Assembly: GCF_024172095.1 (NCBI RefSeq)
Contig: NZ_JAMZDX010000004.1
Span: 558,001-622,000, forward strand
DNA length: 64,000 bases
Source: Kitasatospora cinereorecta
GTDB taxonomy: Bacteria; Actinomycetota; Actinomycetes; Streptomycetales; Streptomycetaceae
Reading direction: 5' to 3'
Shown here: piece by piece, positions 16,594 to 24,665 of the stretch
Position numbering within the stretch: position 1 is the stretch's first letter
Layout of the letters: the number at the start of each line of letters is the position of its first letter
Notes under the pieces: model-generated
The model's database searches: none
Seen by the model: only the letters and a program-made list of their open reading frames with translations
Told to the model about the DNA's origin: nothing
Position numbers and translations under genes: made by a program

Positions 16594-16617
16594 GACCAAT
16601 ACCCCACCGGGTATATT
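16594..16617. promoter_or_regulatory. CsoR/CstR-like operator
   Basis: ATACCC-CACC-GGGTAT at 16597-16612, set inside CCAATA...TATTGG outer arms. This matches the ATACCC-N-GGGTAT type bound by CsoR (copper) and CstR (persulfide) repressors. It lies 45 bases before the small cysteine protein gene. Confidence 0.6.
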
Positions 16618-16661
16618 GGAGAGGAACGCACGTCCACCGCACGATCACAAGGAGTTCCGTC

Positions 16662-16835
16662 ATGTGTCGACGCACCACGTGCCGCACCTGCGGCAAGGCC
16701 GGCTACGCGGGGTGCGGCATGCACGTCGACCAGGTGCTCTCCGGAGTTCCCAGGGCCGACCGCTGCACCTGCGCCGGAAACGCGAGCAAGGGCGGGGGCG
16801 GGGGCTTCCTGGCGAGGCTGCTGGGCCGCCGCTGA
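16662..16835 (+). CDS. 57-residue cysteine-rich small protein
   Basis: Starts MCRRTTCRTCGKAGYAGCGMHV and has a later CTC, giving seven cysteines with CxxC and CxxxxxxC spacings, a Gly-rich stretch and the basic end LARLLGRR. I recognise it as a small conserved actinomycete protein type with an N-terminal MCR-x-CRTCGK-x-GCG motif, of unknown function. AAGGAG lies 9 bases before the ATG and third-position GC bias is strong, so it is a real gene. The cysteine pattern suggests metal or zinc binding, and the CsoR/CstR-like site directly upstream fits copper- or persulfide-responsive expression. Confidence 0.8.
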   Translation: MCRRTTCRTCGKAGYAGCGMHVDQVLSGVPRADRCTCAGNASKGGGGGFLARLLGRR

Positions 16836-16866
16836 GCACGCGGGCCCCCGGACGCGTCGGCGCCGC

Positions 16867-16911
16867 AAAAACAAGCCGGGGCTCGTACCGCACAATGCGA
16901 TACGAGCCCCG
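16867..16911 (-). terminator. Terminator of the cold-shock gene, possibly bidirectional
   Basis: CGGGGCTCGTA (16877-16887) and TACGAGCCCCG (16901-16911) form a perfect 11-bp stem. On the minus strand it is followed by TTTTT (16867-16871), a textbook intrinsic terminator about 40 bases after the csp stop. The plus-strand small gene ends 42 bases before the stem. Confidence 0.82.
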
Positions 16912-16949
16912 CTTTGCTGCGAATCGAGAATCGCGCAGCCGGGAATTCT

Positions 16950-17159
16950 TTAGCCGGCGAGGGGGCGAATGTTCTCCGCCTGGAGGCCCTTCGGGCCCTG
17001 CGCGACGTCGAACTCGACCTTCTGCCCCTCGAGCAGCTCGCGGAAGCCCGCGGCGTTGATGTTCGAGAAGTGGGCGAACACGTCAGGGCCGCCGTCTTCC
17101 TGCTGGATGAAACCGAAGCCCTTGTCCCCGTTGAACCACTTCACGGTACCGAAAGCCAT
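16950..17159 (-). CDS. Cold-shock protein (CspA family)
   Basis: 69 residues, the standard CspA length. It shows GTVKWFNGDKGFGFI with the RNP1 motif KGFGFI, then DVFAHF as RNP2, and the usual EGQKVEFDVAQGPKGLQAENI end. These single-domain OB-fold proteins bind single-stranded RNA and DNA and melt RNA structure. GAGGAA precedes the ATG. About 150 transcribed bases would precede the start if the extended -10 at 17315-17323 is used, consistent with the long leaders of cold-shock mRNAs. Confidence 0.95.
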   Translation of the reverse strand: MAFGTVKWFNGDKGFGFIQQEDGGPDVFAHFSNINAAGFRELLEGQKVEFDVAQGPKGLQAENIRPLAG

Positions 17160-17314
17160 AACAAATTCCTCTTCAAGGCGTTGCAGGCCCGCACTGCACA
17201 GGCCTGTCTTTCGCCGCACTGATGACCCACCCGGGATCTCAGAAAAAAATACGCCCGCGAGTGATCAGCAGGCGCACACAGAGTTCATGGGAAACCAAAA
17301 CTGCAACTACTTCG

Positions 17315-17323
17315 ACCATAGCA
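17315..17323 (-). promoter_or_regulatory. Possible extended -10 promoter for the cold-shock gene
   Basis: On the minus strand the sequence reads TGCTATGGT, an extended -10 (TGN-TATNNT). No good -35 is seen at 17-18 bases. Confidence 0.35.
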
Positions 17324-17451
17324 GGGTTCGGAGCGCGGCGGGGATTTTGGCAGCAATTTTCTTCCCGCGCACGGGAACCGGCACGGCAGGGGAAGCGCGG
17401 GCCGGGGCGCGTCCGGCACGGGTTGCGCGAGTGTCAGGTGTCGCGCGACTG

Positions 17452-17814
17452 TCAGGTGTCGGAGTAGCTGAGGTCCCCGACCGTCCAGGCGCTGATGTCC
17501 TCGATGGCGATGCGGTACATGCCACCGGTGTGGGGCAGCCCGAAGTCGCCCTGGAGGATCTTCGCCCGATGGAGATGGAGGTGGGTGGGCCGCGCGGGCG
17601 TGCGCTCGGCGGACGGAGCGAAGAGGTCGGCGAAAGGCTTCAGATGGTCCGAGGCCTGGAGGACCTCCGCCACCCGCTCCCACCACAGCGCCACCGGCGC
17701 GAGCCGGCCGGTGATCACTGCGCCGGGGACCACCACGGTCAAGGACATCTGGTTGCTGCGCTCGGACTCGACCATCGCGGCGATGTCGACGAGCAGCTCG
17801 TCAGAGTTCGACAT
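17452..17814 (-). CDS. Conserved-looking hypothetical protein, 120 residues
   Basis: I do not recognise a family. The protein opens MSNSDELLVDIAAMVESERSNQMSLTVVVPGAVITGRL, which reads like a small alpha/beta domain with a beta-rich middle, has a WWERVAEVL helix and ends GMYRIAIEDISAWTVGDLSY. There is no membrane segment or signal peptide, so it is probably cytoplasmic. Codon bias is strong throughout. It stands alone on the minus strand between the csp leader and a divergent USP gene; no Shine-Dalgarno sequence is obvious. The segment G-R-L-A-P is reminiscent of accessory-protein beta strands but gives no function. Confidence 0.72.
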   Translation of the reverse strand: MSNSDELLVDIAAMVESERSNQMSLTVVVPGAVITGRLAPVALWWERVAEVLQASDHLKPFADLFAPSAERTPARPTHLHLHRAKILQGDFGLPHTGGMYRIAIEDISAWTVGDLSYSDT

Positions 17815-17958
17815 GACTCGACACTACGGCACCGTCCCGGCGCCCAACCGTCATCCGGCCGGCAGCGCGCGGCGGGGCACCGGATCGCCGGCGAGCGCCC
17901 CGCGCGGTACGTCGTTCTGCGGGGCGGCGGCGAGCGGGCCCGACCGGCCCCGGGACGG

Positions 17959-17972
17959 GGGCCGGTCGGCAC
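17959..17972. promoter_or_regulatory. Dos-type box upstream of the second USP gene
   Basis: GGGCCG-GT-CGGCAC, 11 of 12 arm positions of the consensus, about 70 bases before the GTG at 18041. A related element GGGCCCGACCGGCCC lies just upstream at 17936-17950. Confidence 0.55.
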
Positions 17973-18040
17973 CCTGCGCCGAGCGGCCCGGCGCGGAAGA
18001 CTGACAGCGGACCGACCTTTCGACGCTGCTGGAGGACACC

Positions 18041-18952
18041 GTGGCAGGCCCGATCACCGTCGGATTCGACGGGTCACCCCAGAGCCTGGCGGCCGCGCGG
18101 TGGGCGGCGCGCGAGGCGGAGCTCCGTGGGGCCCGGCTGGAACTCGTCCAGGCGTGGCCGTGGGCCGCACCGCACCTGTTGGCGGCGGACGACGCCGTGG
18201 CGGAGGGTCGGCGCTGGCTGAACCACGCGGAGACCGAGCTGCGGGCCATGCTGCCGGAGGTCGAGGTCACCGGCACGCAGATTCCCGCGACGGCGGTCGA
18301 CACGCTGCTCGAGGCGAGCGGGCGCGCCTCCATGGTGGTGCTCGGGTCGCGCGGTCTCGGCATGCTCCGCGGTTTCCTCGTCGGCTCGGTGAGCCAGCAC
18401 GTGCTCGCCCGGGCCTCCTGCCCGGTCGTCCTGGTCCGGGCTCGAGACGAACCCGCCGACCGGACCGCCGACGAGGCCGCGGACAAGACCCCGGACGGGA
18501 CCCCGGACGAGCCTGCGGAGCGTACCGCCGAGGTGGTGCTCGGCCTGGACCTCGACCGTCCCGGGGACGAGGTGCTCGGCTTCGCGTTCGAGGCCGCCGC
18601 GCTCCGCGGGATGCCGCTGCGCGTCATCCACTGCTGGCGGCCACCGACCGGTGACGAGTACCGGTCCTTCACCGCGATCGCGGGCATGGACGAGGAGCTG
18701 ACCGCCGGCGAGCAGCAGCGGCTCGCGGACGCGATCGCGCCGTGGCGGGAGAAGTACCCGGACCTGGAGGTGTCGCCGGCGCTGCTGCGCGGCAGTGCCG
18801 CCGCGACCCTGGTGGAGGCCGCCGGCCGCCCGGACCTGCTGGTGGTGGGCCGCCGAAGCCGCCGCGGCGCGCTCGGTTCCCGGCTCGGCCCGGTCGCCCA
18901 CGCGGCCGTCCACCACGTCCACAGCCCGGTGGCGGTCGTCCCGCACGGCTGA
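18041..18952 (+). CDS. Universal stress protein, two tandem USP domains
   Basis: 303 residues. Domain 1 (about 1-140) has the full ATP-binding pattern GSRGLGMLRGFLVGSVS. A linker of repeated acidic D/E-x-P-D units (about 150-170) joins it to domain 2, in which the pattern is altered (GRRSRRGALGSRLGPVAHA: Ser for the second Gly and Pro for Ser). The second domain may therefore bind no nucleotide. GGAGG lies 5 bases before the GTG. It is followed by an Rv1733c-like gene, an order repeated at 44.7-46.4 kb. Confidence 0.9.
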   Translation: MAGPITVGFDGSPQSLAAARWAAREAELRGARLELVQAWPWAAPHLLAADDAVAEGRRWLNHAETELRAMLPEVEVTGTQIPATAVDTLLEASGRASMVVLGSRGLGMLRGFLVGSVSQHVLARASCPVVLVRARDEPADRTADEAADKTPDGTPDEPAERTAEVVLGLDLDRPGDEVLGFAFEAAALRGMPLRVIHCWRPPTGDEYRSFTAIAGMDEELTAGEQQRLADAIAPWREKYPDLEVSPALLRGSAAATLVEAAGRPDLLVVGRRSRRGALGSRLGPVAHAAVHHVHSPVAVVPHG

Positions 18953-19027
18953 CCGGGCCGACGGCCCGCCGACGCCACCGTAGACGCCGCCGCAGACCGC
19001 GAGCGCGTCCGCCCGGCCGCCGCCATG

Positions 19028-19041
19028 GGGCCGGGCGGCCC
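19028..19041. promoter_or_regulatory. Dos-type box upstream of the first Rv1733c-like gene
   Basis: GGGCCG-GG-CGGCCC, perfect arms, extended to ATGGGG...CCCAT (19025-19043). It is about 150 bases before the start at 19193. Confidence 0.6.
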
Positions 19042-19192
19042 ATGCGCGCCGGGCGGGTCCGGGGGCACGCTGGAGACACGGCCTCCCGGCGCACCCGGAA
19101 CGCGAGGCCGGCCGGCCCGGACAGGGACCACCGGGTACCGAGGACGGCAGCGGTCGGCGGTCGGCTCCGCCGGCGGGAAGGAGGCGGACGTC

Positions 19193-19756
19193 ATGTCTGC
19201 GTTCTCCGAACGGGTCAATCCGCTGCGGCGGTCCTCCGACCGGTTCCAGTGGTGGCTGGGCCGCATCCTGCTGGCCGTCGTGCTGGTCGGCCTCCCGGTC
19301 GCCGCGGCCGCCGCCGGCCTGCAGTCGTACCGGGCCGAGGTGCATGCCGGGCGGGCCCAGTCCGCGGCCCGGCACACCGTGACCGCGCATCTGACCGCGG
19401 ACGCCGTCGACTCCGCCCCGCAGGTCGTCTCCAAGGTGCCGGTGACCGCCTCCTGGACGGCGGCGGACGGCACCACCCGCACCACCACGGTCCGGATCTG
19501 GCCCGGGGTGCGGGCCGGTACCCCGGTCGTCCTGTGGGTCGACGGGCGGGACGCGGTCACCTCCGCACCGGTCACCGGCGGCCAGGCCGTCACCGCCGGG
19601 CTGACCACCGCCGCCGTGACCGCCGGCTCCGTCGCGGTGGTGTGCCTGGCCGCCTGGAAGGGGTCGGTCCGGCTGCTCGACCGCGGCCGCTACGCCCGGT
19701 GGGACGCCGAGTGGAGCCTGGTCGAGCCCCGCTGGTCGAAGCGGCTCCCGAACTGA
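19193..19756 (+). CDS. Rv1733c-like two-helix membrane protein
   Basis: 187 residues. One transmembrane helix lies near residues 22-45 (ILLAVVLVGLPVAAAAAGL) and another near 138-158, with a beta-rich extracytoplasmic part between them containing VPVTASWTAADGTTRTTTVRIWPG. The C-terminus carries W-x-LVEPRW, which I associate with the Rv1733c family, a DosR-induced mycobacterial membrane protein of unknown function. GGAGG lies before the ATG at 19193; the frame is open further upstream but without coding bias. It follows a USP gene and has its own Dos-type box. The other family member is at 45747. Confidence 0.8.
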   Translation: MSAFSERVNPLRRSSDRFQWWLGRILLAVVLVGLPVAAAAAGLQSYRAEVHAGRAQSAARHTVTAHLTADAVDSAPQVVSKVPVTASWTAADGTTRTTTVRIWPGVRAGTPVVLWVDGRDAVTSAPVTGGQAVTAGLTTAAVTAGSVAVVCLAAWKGSVRLLDRGRYARWDAEWSLVEPRWSKRLPN

Positions 19757-19874
19757 GACCCGCACCTCCGCGTCCCGGCAGCCCCCGGGCGCGCGACCCG
19801 CGCCGAGGCGGCATCCTGGCCCTCATGGGGATTGACGTACTCCCGCACCGGACCGGGGTCGAGGAGCTTCCCGG

Positions 19875-20519
19875 ATGAGGACGCCGCCGGCGCTCGAGGA
19901 TGTGCCCAAGCGGCAGCGGCGGCTGCTGGTCGTGGTCGCGCTGCTGCGGCCCCTGCTGACCGCCACCGGCCTGGTGACGGCGTACTACCTGTTGCCGCTC
20001 GACAAGGGGTTCACCGGCGACACGGTGGTCGGCCTGGCGCTCGGGCTGCTCGCCGTCGCGGTCCTGATCGGCTGGCAGACCTGGGCGATCGTCCGCGCGC
20101 GCTATCCGCGGCTGAGGGCCGTCGAGGCGCTCGCGACGACCTTCCCGCTGTTCGTCCTGCTGTTCGCGGTGACCTACTTCCTGATGGAGCGGAGCGAGCC
20201 CGGCTCGTTCACCCAGCACCTCGACCGGACCGACTCGCTGTACTTCACGATCACCGTGTTCACCACCGTGGGCTTCGGCGACATCGCCGCCGTGACCGAT
20301 CCGGCGAGGATCACCGTGACCGTGCAGATGGTCGGGGACCTGATCCTGCTCGGCATCGCCGCCCGGGTCATCCTGGGCGCCGTCCACGCGGGCCTGGACC
20401 GGCGCGGCCTTCCCGGCGACACTGCCGACGCCCCCGACGCCCCCGACACCGGGCGTACGCCGCCGGACGAGGGGGACGGCGGCCGACCGCCCGGCCCGGA
20501 CGGGCCCGCACCGCGCTGA
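19875..20519 (+). CDS. Two-pore-helix-type potassium channel protein
   Basis: 214 residues. Hydrophobic helices occur at about 18-42, 47-72 and 85-108, followed by the pore loop TITVFTTVGFGDIAAVTD with selectivity filter TVGFGD and a last helix VQMVGDLILLGIAARVIL. This is the single-subunit ion-channel (Ion_trans_2) type that assembles as a tetramer in the membrane and conducts K+. The C-terminal 45 residues are an acidic, Pro-rich tail without an evident ligand-binding domain. GAGGAG lies 9 bases before the ATG. It converges with the ClC gene, the stops being only 7 bases apart. Confidence 0.88.
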   Translation: MRTPPALEDVPKRQRRLLVVVALLRPLLTATGLVTAYYLLPLDKGFTGDTVVGLALGLLAVAVLIGWQTWAIVRARYPRLRAVEALATTFPLFVLLFAVTYFLMERSEPGSFTQHLDRTDSLYFTITVFTTVGFGDIAAVTDPARITVTVQMVGDLILLGIAARVILGAVHAGLDRRGLPGDTADAPDAPDTGRTPPDEGDGGRPPGPDGPAPR

Positions 20520-20526
20520 GGCGCGT

Positions 20527-21888
20527 TCAGCCCGTCCGGGGCGGTGCGCCGGTGCCGGGTTGGGCCGGTGGATCGGCCGACGGGGGCCGGGTGATCCGCA
20601 GCGTGAGCACGTACGAGATGACCACCGAGACGATCACCAGCGGCATCACGGTCAGCCCTTGGGCGCCGAGCAGCAGGGTGGCCAGCAGCACGCTGGTCAT
20701 CGGCAGTCGCAGCATGGCCACGCTCATCGCGCCCACCCCGATCGCGAACCCAGTGGTGGTGTCCACCCCGGGCAGGTGGGACACGGCCAGCCCTCCCGCA
20801 CCACCGATGAACAGCGACGGGAAGACCGGGCCGCCGCGGAAGGCGCTGAGCGAGAGGCAGTAGGCCAGCGACTTGCACACCACCAGCAGCACCAGCGTGC
20901 CCGCCGAGTACGCGGCCTGGTCGGCCAGCAGCGGGCCGAGCGTGGACTCACCCGAGTAGAGCACCCCGGACAGGGGCTTGTCGGAGAGCACCGTCCAGAT
21001 CAGGGCCGTCACCCCGACCAGGACGCCCGCCAGCACGGTGAGCGGCAGCCGGTGCCGCTCGACGTGGCTCTTCAGGCGCAGCGCGGTGCGGCGGACCGCC
21101 TCGCCGAGGAACGCGGCGGCCACCCCGACGAGGATCGCCCAGGCGAACTCGGAGAGGCTCGGACGGTCGGCCTGGGGCACTTGGTGCAGGGTCAGCGAGT
21201 AGGTGCCGAGGCCGGTCCACGAGCCGAGCCCGGTGAAGATCAGCGAGCCGACGCCGGCGGCCAGCAGGCCGGGCACCAGCACCACGCCGAGCATCGGGCC
21301 GGACAGGCCGGAGGCCTCCATCAGCAGGAACGCGCCGAGCAGCGGCGAGCCGAGCAGTTCGCTGATCGCGGCGAAGCTCCCGGCCGCCCCGACCACGGCG
21401 ACCGCCGAGGTCGGGGCGTCCCGCTTGAGCAGGCGCAGGGCGCCCACTGCCAGGCCCGCGCCGATCGCGATCAGCGGCGCCTCCGGCCCGAGGACGACGC
21501 CCAGGCAGAGCGAGGCGACGGCGGCGAGGGCCACGCCCGGGACGATCGCGAACGAGGGGGTGTCGCCGGTCTTCAGGCCCTCGGCCGGCTCGTGGCCGCC
21601 GTGCCCCGGCAGGTGGCGGACGGTCAGGGCCACCACGACGCCGGCCACGGCGAGCATGGGCACGGCCCACCAGTCGGGCGTACTGCTGAAGCCGACGGCC
21701 TTCGGCAGGTCGTTGTAGACGAGCGACTGGACTTCCGACACCAGGGCGAGGAAGCCGAACGCGGCCGCCGAGATCGGGACGCCCAGCAGGGCCGAGACGA
21801 CCAGCACCACGAGGTAGCCGCGGTTGCGGACGATCGTGAAGGGATCCGGCGGCGGGGTGGCGCTGTCGACTGCCGGTCCGGTCGCCAT
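20527..21888 (-). CDS. ClC-family chloride channel/transporter
   Basis: 453 residues with about ten to twelve hydrophobic segments. The ClC signature is present as GVVLGPEAPLIAIG (usual GREGP altered to GPEAP), followed by AAGSFAAISELLGSPLLGAFLLME and, late, FRGGPVFPSLFIGGAGG. The missing Arg of GREGP and the Pro/Glu pattern make transport mode hard to call; it may be an anion channel or an H+/anion exchanger. The ATG at 21888 follows GAGGAAGGA. It converges with the K+ channel gene, and the two together suggest ion or pH homeostasis within the stress island. Confidence 0.88.
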   Translation of the reverse strand: MATGPAVDSATPPPDPFTIVRNRGYLVVLVVSALLGVPISAAAFGFLALVSEVQSLVYNDLPKAVGFSSTPDWWAVPMLAVAGVVVALTVRHLPGHGGHEPAEGLKTGDTPSFAIVPGVALAAVASLCLGVVLGPEAPLIAIGAGLAVGALRLLKRDAPTSAVAVVGAAGSFAAISELLGSPLLGAFLLMEASGLSGPMLGVVLVPGLLAAGVGSLIFTGLGSWTGLGTYSLTLHQVPQADRPSLSEFAWAILVGVAAAFLGEAVRRTALRLKSHVERHRLPLTVLAGVLVGVTALIWTVLSDKPLSGVLYSGESTLGPLLADQAAYSAGTLVLLVVCKSLAYCLSLSAFRGGPVFPSLFIGGAGGLAVSHLPGVDTTTGFAIGVGAMSVAMLRLPMTSVLLATLLLGAQGLTVMPLVIVSVVISYVLTLRITRPPSADPPAQPGTGAPPRTG

Positions 21889-22092
21889 GCGCGGTCCTTC
21901 CTCGGATACAGGTGACGATCGCGGCATCGCGCGCCCCTCCCGTGGTAGCACACCGGGCACCGGCCGCTACCCTTCCGCCGGACGCGTCGTCACCGCACCA
22001 CCCGAACGCCGCCCTCCGGTGGTGCGCAGGCCGTACGGGCCGTCTCCTGGAAGCCCTTGCGACACCCGTGCACGTTTCCCTAGGAGCGGTCG

Positions 22093-23490
22093 ATGGGACC
22101 CGACACGTCCGGTCCGAATCCCGAGGAGCCCCCCGGCGGGCGTCCCGCCGGGGGAGCCGCGAACGGCGGCGATGACGAGCTGGAGCGGCTGCACAAGCGG
22201 ATCGCCGCGCTGGAGGCCGCGCCCGCGAAGCAGCACCACCGGCTGCGGACCTCGGGCTCCGTGGTGCTCATCGTGATCGCCTCCCTGCTGTCCCTGCTGT
22301 CCGTGCTGGCGGTCTGGACGTCCGACTTCGTCGGCAACACCGACCGGTACGTCCAGACCATGGCCCCGCTGGCCACCGAGCCCGACATCCAGCAGGCCGT
22401 CACCAACCGCGTCACCCAGGTCGTGCTCGACCAGATCGACGTAACCGCCCTGGTCAAACAGCTCTCCGACGCCGCCGCCGAACAGGGCGTGCCGCAGAAC
22501 GCCGCCAACCTGATCAACAACCTGAGCGGGCCGATCAAGAGCGGCCTCACCGAGCTGGTGAGCAAGGCCGTCAACAAGGTCGTCACCAGCGACCAGTTCG
22601 CCACCATCTGGGTCGACGCCAACCGGCTCATCCACACCGCCCTGGACAAGGCACTCACCGGGAAGGGCGGCGGCGCGGTCGTCCTGGAGAACAACCAGGT
22701 CTCCATCGACATCGCACCGATCGTCGCCAAGGTGAAGGACGAACTGGTCAACGCCGGTCTGGGCGTGGCCGCCAAGATCCCGGACGTCCACACGAACTTC
22801 GTGGTGTTCCAGTCGAAGGACATCGGCAAGGTCAAGACGTACTTCCGGCTGCTGGAGATCATGGGTGTCTGGCTGCCGATCATCACCGTGCTGATCGCGG
22901 CGGGCGGCGTCTTCCTGGCCGTCAACCGGCGCCGCGCGCTGGTCGGCGCCGCCGTCGGGGTGGCGCTGGCCATGCTGCTGCTCGGCATCGTGCTCACGGT
23001 CTTCCGCGCGATCTACCTCGACCACCTGCCACCGGGCGCCAACCAGGCGGCCGCGGGTACGGTCTACGACACCCTCGTCCGCTTCATGCGGGCCACGATC
23101 CGGGCGGTCGGCGCGGTCGCCGTGGTCACCGCCGTCGGCGCCTTCCTGCTCGGGCCGTCCCGGCCCGCCGTCGCGGTGCGCGAGGCCTGCCGGCGCATCA
23201 TCGGCTCGCTGCGCGACGCGCTGTACTCGCTCGGCATGAAGCTCGGCCCGGTCGGGCCCTTCGTGCACCGCTGGAAGCGCTGGATCGGTGCGGCGATCCT
23301 GGTGATCGGCGCCGTGGTCCTGGCCACCTGGTCCTACCCGACCTGGGCGGTGGTGCTGTGGATCACCTTCTTCGTGGCACTCGGCTTCGGCATCCGCGAG
23401 TTCCTCGACACCGGCGCCGGCGGCGACCCACCGGCGCCCGGGCCCGCGCCGGGGCCCGCACCGGGCGGGCCTCCGGCTGCAGCCGCCTGA
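22093..23490 (+). CDS. Large membrane protein of unknown function, 465 residues
   Basis: No family recognised with confidence. A Gly/Pro-rich cytoplasmic start and a short coiled-coil-like helix (DELERLHKRIAALEAA, residues 28-43) precede a first membrane helix at about 55-75. A roughly 200-residue extracytoplasmic helical region follows (TDRYVQTMAPLATEPDIQQAV onward), then helices at about 255-278, 283-308, 335-355 and 395-440. The C-terminal tail is repeats of APGP. AGGAG lies before the ATG. The architecture, one large external loop flanked by helices, resembles a sensor or envelope-stability protein conserved in actinomycetes. It is a single-gene unit divergent from the ClC gene. Confidence 0.75.
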   Translation: MGPDTSGPNPEEPPGGRPAGGAANGGDDELERLHKRIAALEAAPAKQHHRLRTSGSVVLIVIASLLSLLSVLAVWTSDFVGNTDRYVQTMAPLATEPDIQQAVTNRVTQVVLDQIDVTALVKQLSDAAAEQGVPQNAANLINNLSGPIKSGLTELVSKAVNKVVTSDQFATIWVDANRLIHTALDKALTGKGGGAVVLENNQVSIDIAPIVAKVKDELVNAGLGVAAKIPDVHTNFVVFQSKDIGKVKTYFRLLEIMGVWLPIITVLIAAGGVFLAVNRRRALVGAAVGVALAMLLLGIVLTVFRAIYLDHLPPGANQAAAGTVYDTLVRFMRATIRAVGAVAVVTAVGAFLLGPSRPAVAVREACRRIIGSLRDALYSLGMKLGPVGPFVHRWKRWIGAAILVIGAVVLATWSYPTWAVVLWITFFVALGFGIREFLDTGAGGDPPAPGPAPGPAPGGPPAAAA

Positions 23491-23534
23491 TCCAACGGTG
23501 AGCCGACCGGTGCGGGCCGCCCGGACGGGCCGAG

Positions 23535-23550
23535 GGGACCGACCGGCCCT
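23535..23550. promoter_or_regulatory. Dos-like box before the HTH-flavin protein gene
   Basis: GGGACCGACCGGCCCT, whose complement reads AGGGCCGGTCGGTCCC. This equals the consensus with one extra base in one arm. It is about 103 bases before the start at 23653. Confidence 0.45.
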
Positions 23551-23652
23551 CCCGGCGGCCGCCGCTCCCGGCGAGGCTGGAGTCGGAGCCCCGTCACCGA
23601 CACGGTCGCCCATCGCCGCGCGCGCCGCGCGGAGCGGAAGGGAGCGGAGACC

Positions 23653-24375
23653 ATGTTCATGCACGCCGCATCGGACGCGTCCGACCGGGACCGGGCGATC
23701 AACCCGGGCGACCTCGGGCGCCGCATCACCCTCCGGCGCGAACAGCTCGGGCTGAGCCGCACGGCGACCGCGACCAGGGCCGGGATGGCGGAGGAGTACC
23801 TGGAGTACCTGGAGACCTCGCCCACGGCGGTCGACATCGGTCCGCTCCTGCGCCTGGCCGTGGCGCTGGAGACCTCGGCCGACCAGCTCCTCGGCGGCGG
23901 GCTCGACCTGCCGCCCGGCCGGGCGGCCGCGGCGGCGCGGCCGCGGCTCGAGGAGTTGGCGGCCGCGGAGTGCTGGGCGAGGCTGGCCCCCGGCGGGATC
24001 GGCCGGGTGGCCCTCACCACGCCGGACGGGCCGATCGTGCTGCCGGTGAACTTCCGCGTGCTCGACGGCGCCGTGCTGTTCCGGACGGGCGTCGACGGTC
24101 CGCTCGCCGCCGCTGTGGGCAACCGGGTGGCGGTGGAGGTCGACCGGGTCGACGAGGCGATGCGCACGGGCTGGAGCATCCTGGTCGTCGGCGAGGGAAC
24201 CAGGCTCGCCGACCGGGCGGCCGCGGAGCTGCTGCGCCACCGGGGCGGCCCCGACCCGTGGGCCGGCGGGGACCGCGAGCTCTGGGTACGGGTCGAGCCG
24301 GCCGCCGTCACCGGACGCACCGTCACCACCTCCGACGACTCCACCGAGTCGGCCGGCACCGAACGGAGTCGGTGA
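23653..24375 (+). CDS. Helix-turn-helix plus pyridoxamine-5'-phosphate-oxidase-like split-barrel protein
   Basis: 240 residues. An XRE-type HTH (RRITLRREQLGLSRTATATRAGMAEEYLEYLET, residues 22-55) is joined to a flavin-binding split barrel (about 100-215: GRVALTTPDGPIVLPVNFRVLDGAVLFRTGVDGPLAAA). Proteins of this split-barrel group bind FMN or F420, and several are in the mycobacterial DosR regulon. The fusion to an HTH suggests a redox-responsive DNA-binding protein. The stop overlaps the start of the DUF1918 gene (TGATG), so the two are translationally coupled. A Dos-like box lies about 100 bases upstream. Confidence 0.85.
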   Translation: MFMHAASDASDRDRAINPGDLGRRITLRREQLGLSRTATATRAGMAEEYLEYLETSPTAVDIGPLLRLAVALETSADQLLGGGLDLPPGRAAAAARPRLEELAAAECWARLAPGGIGRVALTTPDGPIVLPVNFRVLDGAVLFRTGVDGPLAAAVGNRVAVEVDRVDEAMRTGWSILVVGEGTRLADRAAAELLRHRGGPDPWAGGDRELWVRVEPAAVTGRTVTTSDDSTESAGTERSR

Positions 24376-24608
24376 TGAGGGCCGCGGTGGGAGACCGGAT
24401 CATCGTCGAGGGCACCCGTCCCGGTACCGCCCGGCGCGACGGTGAGATCGTCGCGCTGCACCACGCCGATGGCAGCCCGCCGTACGACGTGCGCTGGTCG
24501 GACACCGGGCGGGTGTCGGAGTTCTTCCCCGGCCCGGACGCCCGTCTCCACCACTACGGGCACACCGCCGCGGGGGGTCAGGAGGCTCCGCACCGCCTCG
24601 CGGAGTGA
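24375..24608 (+). CDS. DUF1918-like small protein
   Basis: 77 residues beginning MRAAVGDRIIVEGTRPGTARRDGEIVALHHADGSPPYDVRWSDTGR, the pattern of DUF1918, a small SH3-like beta barrel common in actinomycetes and of unknown function. The conserved PPYxVRWxD and FPGPDA segments are both present. Its ATG overlaps the stop of the preceding HTH-flavin gene, so it is made from the same mRNA. It is probably a protein- or nucleic-acid-binding accessory to that regulator. Confidence 0.83.
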   Translation: MRAAVGDRIIVEGTRPGTARRDGEIVALHHADGSPPYDVRWSDTGRVSEFFPGPDARLHHYGHTAAGGQEAPHRLAE

Positions 24609-24629
24609 CGCCGCCCCGGTGCCCGGCGC

Positions 24630-24650
24630 AAGGCCTGTCAGACAGGCCTT
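24630..24650. promoter_or_regulatory. 21-bp perfect palindrome before the P-loop kinase gene
   Basis: Arms AAGGCCTGTC (24630-24639) and GACAGGCCTT (24641-24650) around a single A. It ends 15 bases before the start at 24666. A one-base centre is poor for a hairpin but ideal for a dimeric repressor. Confidence 0.65.
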
Positions 24651-24665
24651 AGCGTGGGCCGGGTG

